64,000 bases of DNA. It comes from Draconibacterium orientale (GTDB lineage: Bacteria; Bacteroidota; Bacteroidia; Bacteroidales; Prolixibacteraceae). Position 1 is the first letter of the stretch. Every line of letters begins with the position of its first letter. The notes under the pieces were generated by a model. The model was not told the DNA's origin. It did not search any database and was given only the letters and a program-made list of their open reading frames with translations. Where the stretch lies: the NCBI RefSeq assembly GCF_000626635.1, contig NZ_CP007451.1:4136501-4200500 (forward strand), read 5' to 3'. Positions 1 to 5,834 of the stretch are shown in pieces. Position numbers and translations under genes: made by a program.

Positions 1-320
1 GTTTTGCTGTACATTCACCGGTTCAAACCGAATTTTGCTGCGAAAAAGGATATATCGTTTTGCATCCGCGCTGGTTTACACCAACCGATTTAACGGTTTG
101 GAAAGATGGGGAAAAGCAACAGTTATTTCCAAACGAAACAAAAGAAGGTGCCGGTTATCAGTACGAAGCCAAACATGTTATGGAATGTTTGGATGCCGGA
201 TTGATTGAAAGCCCCAAAATGACCTGGAAAATGAGCGAGGATTTAATACAAACGCTTGACCGTGTTCGTATTGATGCAGGAATATTCTTTCCCGATCATG
301 ATAAGAAATTATTTTTCTGA
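1..320 (+). CDS. Gfo/Idh/MocA family oxidoreductase, C-terminal fragment
   Basis: This is the 3' end of a gene that starts before the window; the open frame runs from base 3 to the TGA at 318-320, giving about 105 residues. The final part (YQYEAKHVMECLDAG, then LIESPKMTW and LDRVRIDAGIFFP) resembles the C-terminal alpha/beta dimerisation domain of Gfo/Idh/MocA NAD(P)-dependent oxidoreductases, especially the dihydrodiol-dehydrogenase-like branch. The Rossmann domain is outside the window, so substrate cannot be judged. The TTG at 60 lies inside the domain and is not a believable start. Two complete members of the superfamily occur at 32886 and 36467, but those carry Tat signals and belong to another subgroup. 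Confidence 0.8.
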   Translation, partial: FAVHSPVQTEFCCEKGYIVLHPRWFTPTDLTVWKDGEKQQLFPNETKEGAGYQYEAKHVMECLDAGLIESPKMTWKMSEDLIQTLDRVRIDAGIFFPDHDKKLFF

Positions 321-410
321 AAGCTGTAGATTACGAATTTAAAACTTTACTTTCTGTATTTTTAATTAATGACTTAATCTTACACCGATTGGAATAGTGT
401 GTTTAATGAA

Positions 411-495
411 ATTTACATCATTCTGTGTAAATTGCAAACTGCTCTTTGCAATTGAAAACTAATAGGATTTATTTGTTAACTTTTGGTAAATAATT
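411..495. promoter_or_regulatory. possible operator region upstream of rex
   Basis: The AT-rich leader of rex contains two imperfect inverted repeats: an AATTTAC/GTAAATT pair around 412-433, and a TTTGTTAAC/GGTAAATAA pair around 472-492. Rex proteins usually bind palindromes of the TTGTGAA or TTGTTAA type and often repress their own gene. The second element shares the TTGTTAA half-site but its other half is degraded. This is a weak inference. Confidence 0.25.
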
Positions 496-559
496 GTAGA
501 GATATAATAAAGAAAAAATTCTCTAATGTTGAATTGTTGCTATATTTAACGTAAACTAA

Positions 560-1225
560 ATGACAAAAGCTACAAAAGTGATTGCAGTAAGAAAAAATAA
601 AAAGCAGGTTCCGGAACCAACTTTACGAAGGTTGCCGGGCTATTTATTTTTTCTTGAAAAAGTTCGGGAGAAAGGGGTGATGAATATTTCAGCACCATCA
701 ATTGGAAAAGAATTAAAGTGCGATCCTACACAAGTGGTGAAAGATTTGGCATTTACTGGTGTTAAAGGAAAACCCAGGGTAGGGTACAATACCTACGAAT
801 TGTGTCATGCGTTGGAAAAATTTCTGGGATTCAATCAGGTAAATGAAGCTTTTCTGGTTGGAGCCGGTAATTTAGGTTCTGCTTTAATGGCATATCAGGA
901 GAACCAAACGTTGGGGCTGAAAGTGATAGCTGCATTTGATGTAGATGAAAAAAAAATTGGGCAAAACATCGGAAATACTCCGGTTTTAGAATATAACAAG
1001 TTGTTCCACCTCTCGAACCGCTTAGACGTTGAGATTGCCATTTTAACCACACCCAATAATGTAGCACAGGAAGTAGCTGAAGATTTGGTGAACTGTGGAG
1101 TAAAAGCAATTTGGAATTTTACGCACGAAATATTGGATCTGCCCGATCATATAATAGTTCAAAATACTTCAATGAGTTCGTCCACCGCTGTTTTGTTGCA
1201 ACGCTTGAACGATTCAAAGAAATAA
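560..1225 (+). CDS. rex: Redox-sensing transcriptional repressor Rex
   Basis: The 221-residue product matches the Rex family in length and layout. Residues about 20-85 form the winged-helix DNA-binding domain (PEPTLRRLPGYLFFLE at the start, then SAPSIGKELKCDPTQVVKDL). Residues about 95-205 form a Rossmann domain with the NAD-binding motif GAGNLG at 101-106, followed by the family's typical TTPNNVAQEVAEDL and IWNF segments. Rex senses the NADH/NAD ratio in the cytoplasm and represses fermentation and respiration genes when NAD is high. The ATG at 560 is preceded by an AT-rich leader without a clear Shine-Dalgarno sequence, as is normal here. A small ORF follows 17 nt downstream and is probably co-transcribed. 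Identification is firm; the target genes are unknown. Confidence 0.95.
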   Translation: MTKATKVIAVRKNKKQVPEPTLRRLPGYLFFLEKVREKGVMNISAPSIGKELKCDPTQVVKDLAFTGVKGKPRVGYNTYELCHALEKFLGFNQVNEAFLVGAGNLGSALMAYQENQTLGLKVIAAFDVDEKKIGQNIGNTPVLEYNKLFHLSNRLDVEIAILTTPNNVAQEVAEDLVNCGVKAIWNFTHEILDLPDHIIVQNTSMSSSTAVLLQRLNDSKK

Positions 1226-1242
1226 CTCAAAAAAGCAAAAAA

Positions 1243-1443
1243 ATGAAAAAGGTTAATTTATTTTTTAGATGCGTAGCTGATAGAATAAAGAAAAAATTCT
1301 TTAAAGGCGAAAAAAATGACAATAGTCAGGCGTGTGTTGAGCTCCAAAATATGGAAGCTGAAAGTAAACTAACAGCTGATGAGATTTACCGCGAAGAGTA
1401 TGCTAAAAATTATTGTATAACAACCCGCTGGCAAACCGTTTAA
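1243..1443 (+). CDS. Small hypothetical protein downstream of rex
   Basis: This is a 66-residue ORF that starts with ATG 17 nt after the rex stop codon. The N-terminal third is basic and hydrophobic (MKKVNLFFRCVADRIKKKFF), and the rest is acidic and hydrophilic, ending in CITTRWQTV. The spacing suggests co-transcription with rex. I do not recognise the family, and no membrane segment or cofactor motif is clear. A longer reading of the same frame begins at 1111 inside rex, but that overlap is a shadow. It is a short unverified gene whose existence rests on position and on an intact start and stop. Confidence 0.5.
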   Translation: MKKVNLFFRCVADRIKKKFFKGEKNDNSQACVELQNMEAESKLTADEIYREEYAKNYCITTRWQTV

Positions 1444-1621
1444 TTGCTTTATACTGCTATTTCAACTGCATTTTGTTCCCTTTAACTGATTGTTAAGCGA
1501 GTGTAATTCACTGCACAGAATTTAAACCTGCGATTCTCAAAAACATGCAACGCTTGTAATAGCCGTGTTGTATTGGTTTAATTGTTACATTTGTTTTTCT
1601 GAAACAACTAAATTTAATACA

Positions 1622-2458
1622 ATGAACAAGTCAGCACTTACTTTTCTGCTACTACTTTTCTTTACCCTCTCGTTAACTGCGCAGGATGTAAAACGTCCTG
1701 ACCCTCAGCCGGCACCTGAAACCAATGAATCGTTTAAACTTGGAATGGCAGGTTATACTTTCGTACATTTCGATTTGCAAACCACATTGGAAACCATGAA
1801 ACGGTGCGATGTGCATTACCTCTGCATAAAGGATTTTCATTTACCGGTAAACAGTACTTCGGAAGAAATTGAGGCATTTCATAAAAAATGTGCTGAATAC
1901 GGTGTTACCGGTTATGCGGTTGGACCACTTTACATGAAAAGTAAAGAGGATATCGATAAGTATTTTGATTATGCCAAACGAGTGGGTGTTAACACGATTG
2001 TAGGTGTGCCCGATTACGCGTTGCTTCCCTACGTAAATGAAAAAGTAAAGGAAACCGGTTTGTATTTTGCCATTCATTTGCATGGCCCCGATATTGATGT
2101 GTATCCCGATGCTGATGATGTGTGGAAACATACCAAAGATCTTGATCCGCGCATTGGCATGTGTCTCGATATTGGTCACGATACGCGAAACGGAAAAGAT
2201 CCGGTTGCCGATTTGAAAAAATACCACTCCAGGGTTTTCGATATTCATTTAAAAGATGTAACCGGCCGAACAAAAGACGGTTATTCGGTAGAAGTTGGGC
2301 GAGGTATTATTGATTTTCCCGCTTTTGTAAATATGCTTCGTGAAGTGAATTATACCGGAGCTGTAAGTTTGGAACACGAACGAAATATGGATGATCCGTT
2401 TATGGGAATAGCAGAATCAATCGGTTATTTCAGAGCAATGATCGCCGCAACAAAATAA
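1622..2458 (+). CDS. Secreted sugar phosphate isomerase/epimerase-like TIM-barrel protein
   Basis: The 278-residue product starts at the ATG at 1622, which directly precedes a signal peptide (NKSALTFLLLLFFTLSLTAQ); the upstream TTG at 1565 adds an unlikely extension. The body is an AP-endonuclease-2 type (xylose isomerase-like) TIM barrel: a GYTFVHFDL strand near the start, the metal-site strands FAIHLHGPD, GMCLDIGHDTRNG and FDIHLKDVT, and GAVSLEHERN near the end. The His, Asp and Glu residues on these strands are the usual divalent-metal ligands. Secreted members usually sit beside Gfo/Idh/MocA oxidoreductases, and one ends at 320, so a role in isomerising an oxidised sugar is plausible. Substrate is unknown. 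Confidence 0.85.
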   Translation: MNKSALTFLLLLFFTLSLTAQDVKRPDPQPAPETNESFKLGMAGYTFVHFDLQTTLETMKRCDVHYLCIKDFHLPVNSTSEEIEAFHKKCAEYGVTGYAVGPLYMKSKEDIDKYFDYAKRVGVNTIVGVPDYALLPYVNEKVKETGLYFAIHLHGPDIDVYPDADDVWKHTKDLDPRIGMCLDIGHDTRNGKDPVADLKKYHSRVFDIHLKDVTGRTKDGYSVEVGRGIIDFPAFVNMLREVNYTGAVSLEHERNMDDPFMGIAESIGYFRAMIAATK

Positions 2459-2476
2459 ATTCAGCTAAATAAAGTG

Positions 2477-2512
2477 AAAAGAGTTTTCCATGCCTGGGGA
2501 ACTCTTTTTTTG
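2477..2512 (+). terminator. Rho-independent terminator after the TIM-barrel gene
   Basis: AAAGAGTTTTCC at 2478-2489 pairs with GGGGAACTCTTT at 2497-2508 across a short loop, and a run of T follows. It lies about 20 nt after the stop codon of the epimerase-like gene. Confidence 0.8.
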
Positions 2513-2605
2513 TTTGTTTATCCCGGATCATGTTCAACATAAATAAATTAGTATTCTCATTGATTTCCGGCTTATATCGCAGCTAATTTTATATTTTTGC
2601 TGCAA

Positions 2606-3346
2606 ATGAAGATTGGAGAGTTATACAGAAGAAATGTTTATGGAGTAATCGGTACGCTGGTATTTCATATTCTGTTATTTTCTGCGTTTTTGCTGGCCGA
2701 TGTAAACAGGAAAGGCATTGTAAAAGAAGAGGAAATTTTAATTGAATTTCCGGCGGAAATGCTCGAATCCGAAATTATTGAACCCGAAACTGCAGAAGAA
2801 GAAAGTACAGATCAACCCGATAACGAGCAAACTACCAATACTCGAACAAATGTTGCTTCAAACCGGTCGGCAACGGAAAATACCACAACTTCAACCGACG
2901 AGTTTTTCGACGATGACTATTTAAAAGAGGTGGAAGCCGCCAAACAACTCGTTTCAAATGTCAATAAAAATCTTGCAAAAGAAACAGTTGATTTAAGCGA
3001 TATTGAAATGCCGGTTGAAACAACTGAAGGCATGGATCGCGATTCGATAAAGAACGTAATTTATGCCGGTGAAAGTAATATCGTTTATTACCTCGAAAAT
3101 CGGTATCATTTGCGTTTGCCTGTTCCGGTTTACTTAAGTCAGGGTGGAGGAACAATAATTGTCGATATTGTGGTAAATCGTCAGGGCGAAGTTATTGAAG
3201 CCGAACCTCGCGACGATCGGTCAATCCGTGATAAGCAGTTGTTCGCCTACGCAAAAGAGGCTGCAACCCGAACTGTTTTTAACAGCGATAACTCAGCGCC
3301 GGCGCGCCAAAAAGGAACAATCCAATACACTTTCGTAGCACAGTAA
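2606..3346 (+). CDS. TonB-family energy transducer-like protein
   Basis: The ATG at 2606 gives 246 residues; a TTG three codons earlier is also open. Residues about 13-32 (YGVIGTLVFHILLFSAFLLA) form a single N-terminal membrane anchor. Then comes a long acidic, Thr/Asn-rich linker (about 45-150) and a C-terminal domain (about 165-246) with RLPVPVYLSQGGG, IIVDIVVNRQGEV and GTIQYTFVAQ, the pattern of a TonB C-terminal fold. Such proteins link the inner-membrane proton gradient to outer-membrane receptors. The linker is acidic rather than the Pro/Lys-rich linker of classical TonB, and no ExbB/ExbD genes are adjacent, so this could be an orphan TonB-like protein. It stands alone, followed by a candidate small RNA unit. 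Confidence 0.65.
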   Translation: MKIGELYRRNVYGVIGTLVFHILLFSAFLLADVNRKGIVKEEEILIEFPAEMLESEIIEPETAEEESTDQPDNEQTTNTRTNVASNRSATENTTTSTDEFFDDDYLKEVEAAKQLVSNVNKNLAKETVDLSDIEMPVETTEGMDRDSIKNVIYAGESNIVYYLENRYHLRLPVPVYLSQGGGTIIVDIVVNRQGEVIEAEPRDDRSIRDKQLFAYAKEAATRTVFNSDNSAPARQKGTIQYTFVAQ

Positions 3347-3394
3347 ATTCAATGTTAATTGTTGGCAGGTTTAACACCATTTAACATCTTTTTC

Positions 3395-3425
3395 TTGTTG
3401 AATTTGCGCCATGGCTTTATCTTTG
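3395..3425 (+). promoter_or_regulatory. Bacteroidota-type promoter for a short transcript
   Basis: A TTG at 3395-3397 is separated by 20 nt from TATCTTTG at 3418-3425, which fits the TAnnTTTG -7 element used by the primary sigma factor of this phylum. No ORF follows within 80 nt, but a terminator does, at 3480-3511. Confidence 0.55.
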
Positions 3426-3431
3426 CGGTAC

Positions 3432-3511
3432 GTTTATTTTCATAAGTTTAGGTTTAGTTAGGTTAGTTAGTTTAATGAGAAAAGGATGGGTTGTTGAACC
3501 CGTCCTTTTTG
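3432..3511 (+). ncRNA. Candidate short intergenic RNA
   Basis: About 80 nt lie between the predicted promoter (TATCTTTG at 3418-3425) and a strong hairpin with a T tail (3480-3511). The segment contains an iterated GTTTAG/GTTAG motif (3446-3472) and no ORF of note. The arrangement of promoter, short body and terminator is that of a small RNA gene. It could instead be a remnant of a leader or an attenuator. I do not recognise the family. Confidence 0.35.
3480..3511 (+). terminator. Rho-independent terminator
   Basis: AAAGGATGGGTT at 3481-3492 pairs with AACCCGTCCTTT at 3497-3508 (one G-T wobble) around a GTTG tetraloop, followed by T residues. It sits about 135 nt after the TonB-like gene and ends the candidate short RNA. 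Confidence 0.8.
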
Positions 3512-3667
3512 TTTTTATAAGCCCTCAGAACATTAAGTCCAAAAGTTTCTTCTTTTTTAATTTAATTTTTATCTTTATCAAATCTTGTAACCGCTTGTTA
3601 ATAAGCGAAATTACACGTTTGCCAGGCGGGCAGGTATTAAGTTGAGGATAGAATAATTTTAAAAACA

Positions 3668-3704
3668 GGGTTACCTTTTACCCAATAATCGAATAATATA
3701 TTAG
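3668..3704 (+). promoter_or_regulatory. Candidate ECF sigma autoregulated promoter
   Basis: GGGTTACCTTTT at 3668-3679, an 11-nt spacer and GAATA at 3691-3695, followed by TATATTAG at 3697-3704, lie immediately upstream of the sigma gene. The same 12-mer, the same spacer length and GAATA recur at 8783-8810 in front of the peptide operon, followed by TATTAG. This does not look like the TAnnTTTG housekeeping promoter. The spacing of about 15 nt between TTACC and GAATA fits an ECF -35/-10 pair. Recognition by the adjacent sigma factor is inferred. Confidence 0.6.
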
Positions 3705-3707
3705 AAG

Positions 3708-4295
3708 ATGATAAATTATACGGATGCGCAAATCCTGAAAGGAATCTTAAGGCACGATAATTTAATTTTGCAGTACATATACAAACAGTACTACTATAAA
3801 GTAAATTATTTCATTAAGAAAAACCAAGGAAGTGAGGACGATGCCAGTGACATTTTTCAGGAGGCTATTATCGTAATTTACAGGAAAATAAAAGAAAATG
3901 ATTTAATTTTCGAAAAGAGTTCTTTTCAAGGTTATTTGTTTTCAGTGTGTCGGTTTTTGTGGTTAAAGCAACTGGAGAAACGACGTATTGAGAAAGAAAA
4001 GCTGAACGATTCATTACCGTTCCAGGAGGATGTTTACGACGACAACCTGGTAGAATTGGTGGACAAAAACCAGAAATACGGATTATATCAGAAGCATTTC
4101 AAAACTTTGAGTACAGATTGTCAGAAGCTATTACAGATGTTTTTCGAAAAGGTTCCGCTAAAAGAAATTGCGAGAATCATGGGATACAAATCTGAAAAAT
4201 ATGCTAAAACAAGAAAGTATAAATGTAAAGAACTGTTGATAAAGCGCATAAAGCAAGATACAGAATTTAAAAAGATACTTGAAGATGACACCTAA
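3708..4295 (+). CDS. ECF-type RNA polymerase sigma factor
   Basis: The 195-residue product has the two ECF domains. Region 2 lies at about 20-95 (LQYIYKQYYYKVNYFIKK, then DASDIFQEAIIVIYRKI and GYLFSVCRFLWLKQLEKRR). Region 4 lies at about 130-185 (LSTDCQKLLQMFFEKVPLKEIA, then a helix-turn-helix around IMGYKSEKYAKTRKYKCKEL). The ATG at 3708 follows a presumed self-recognised promoter. The next gene begins inside the end of this one (11-nt overlap), so the two are translationally coupled, and the partner looks like an anti-sigma membrane protein. It probably directs RNA polymerase to its own operon and to the peptide genes at 8860-9335, which share the promoter motif. The family call is strong; the regulon is inference. 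Confidence 0.9.
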   Translation: MINYTDAQILKGILRHDNLILQYIYKQYYYKVNYFIKKNQGSEDDASDIFQEAIIVIYRKIKENDLIFEKSSFQGYLFSVCRFLWLKQLEKRRIEKEKLNDSLPFQEDVYDDNLVELVDKNQKYGLYQKHFKTLSTDCQKLLQMFFEKVPLKEIARIMGYKSEKYAKTRKYKCKELLIKRIKQDTEFKKILEDDT

Positions 4296-5787
4296 AGCAG
4301 AATTATTTGGACGCATTGAAGATTACTGTTTAGATCTTTTAAACAAACCAGAGAGAGAAGAATTTGAAAAAGAGTTAAAATTAAACCCGGAATTAAGAGA
4401 AGAAGTTGAACTTCAGATGAATATCCAGAATGCCATATTGGAGATGGATGTTCTTGATCTTAAGGGGAAACTCGAAAAAATTCAAACAAACAGTACAAAA
4501 AATGGCAAGTTAAATGGCTCTTTCGAGCTGTTAGACGATTTCAGCGAATTTGAAGAAGCCACCGCAGAGTTAACACCCGAAGAACTCATTGAAAGTTTCG
4601 AATCGCTCCCAAAAGTTCATGTGTATCAGCATGAGCGAACCAGCAACGAAAACATACACCATTATTACAAAGAGCAAAACGGCTCTGAGCAGGTTGTTGT
4701 TGAAGATGACCTGAATGGTTTTGATATGGAAGGTCTGGAAGGACTTGAAGAGGCTATTCTGGAAACAGACATTTTGAACTTGCGCGAAACATTGCAGCAG
4801 GTTGCAAAATCTGTTGAACCACAATACTCGGTTGAAGATATTGACGCCTATCTTGAAGGAGAAATGGGGGATGATATTTTGGCCGAATTTGAAGGAGAGT
4901 TGAGCCAAAATGAACTGTTGCAATCTGAAGTTAATTTGCACAAGGAGCTTGAAATGGCTGTTGCAGAAAACGATGTAATGGATCTGAGAAGTGAATTGCG
5001 AAATATCATGGAGTCTGAAACATCGTGGAATGTTAGTGAGCAAGCCATTGAAGACTTTATTGATGGAGTACTGGAAGAAAGTTTGTTAGAAGAATTCGGT
5101 GCCGAATTGAAAGAAAATACCGATCTGATGGCGGAAGTGGCACTTCGCGAGAACATAAACGCTGCCGTTTCGGAAATGGATATTATGGGCTTACGTCAGA
5201 AACTGAAAGACGCAAGAGACGAATCGGAGAAGAAAGAGGTGAAATCGATAATAATGCCTCGTATCGAGATCGGTTCTACCAAATTCTGGCGCAGCAGTGT
5301 AGCCGTTATTTTGGTGCTGGTTGGTTTACTTGGCGTTATGCGAATGAATACCAATACGCTTGACAATTCGTACGATAAGTACATTGAATCATCAACATGG
5401 GCATCTGAACGTTCGGTTGACAGCGATATGAGCATAATACAGCAAGCTCAAATGTACTATCAGCAGAATGAGTTCCAAAAAACTATCGACCTGTTAAATA
5501 ATGTAACGGTTAACGCTGATGAGCAATTTGTGCCACAGTTTTATAAAGGATTAAGCTATCAGAATTTGAATAAATACCCGAAAGCGGTTACCGAATATTC
5601 TAAAGTTATCGATCACGGCAATAACATGTTTATCGAGGAAGCCGAGTGGTATAAAGCACTTTGTTACCTGAAAATGAATAAAAGGGCAGAAGCTAAGAAA
5701 GAATTGCTGGCAGTTATTGATCGCAGAGGTCATTACCAAAAAGATGCCAAGGCAATTTTAAGAAAGCTGAAGTACTCTTTTAAATAA
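4285..5787 (+). CDS. Membrane protein with three anti-sigma-like repeats and periplasmic TPRs
   Basis: The ATG at 4285 (500 residues) lies within the last codons of the sigma gene. The cytoplasmic half contains three copies of an approximately 54-residue acidic helical module at about residues 10-63, 182-236 and 252-305, plus a partial copy at about 155-170. Each runs from an (I/D)xDxxL/(Y)L start through EF...L..N..L..EV.L to A..E.D.(M/L).LR..L. A membrane helix (SSVAVILVLVGLLGVM) follows at about 337-352. The periplasmic C-terminus has TPR-like repeats (MYYQQNEFQKTIDLLNNV, FYKGLSYQNLNKYPKAVTEY, ALCYLKMNKRAEAKKEL). Coupling to the sigma gene suggests a membrane anti-sigma factor with a protein-binding sensor outside. 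It could instead be a scaffold; no zinc-binding anti-sigma motif is seen. Confidence 0.7.
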   Translation: MTPKAELFGRIEDYCLDLLNKPEREEFEKELKLNPELREEVELQMNIQNAILEMDVLDLKGKLEKIQTNSTKNGKLNGSFELLDDFSEFEEATAELTPEELIESFESLPKVHVYQHERTSNENIHHYYKEQNGSEQVVVEDDLNGFDMEGLEGLEEAILETDILNLRETLQQVAKSVEPQYSVEDIDAYLEGEMGDDILAEFEGELSQNELLQSEVNLHKELEMAVAENDVMDLRSELRNIMESETSWNVSEQAIEDFIDGVLEESLLEEFGAELKENTDLMAEVALRENINAAVSEMDIMGLRQKLKDARDESEKKEVKSIIMPRIEIGSTKFWRSSVAVILVLVGLLGVMRMNTNTLDNSYDKYIESSTWASERSVDSDMSIIQQAQMYYQQNEFQKTIDLLNNVTVNADEQFVPQFYKGLSYQNLNKYPKAVTEYSKVIDHGNNMFIEEAEWYKALCYLKMNKRAEAKKELLAVIDRRGHYQKDAKAILRKLKYSFK

Positions 5788-5834
5788 TTGAAGAATCGTC
5801 CAATAGATTAATTCGAAAATAGATACACATTCAA

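Noticed and set aside
831-1109. Minus-strand open frame within rex
   Set aside because: It lies fully inside rex on the other strand, has no domain or signal, and is a shadow of the real gene.
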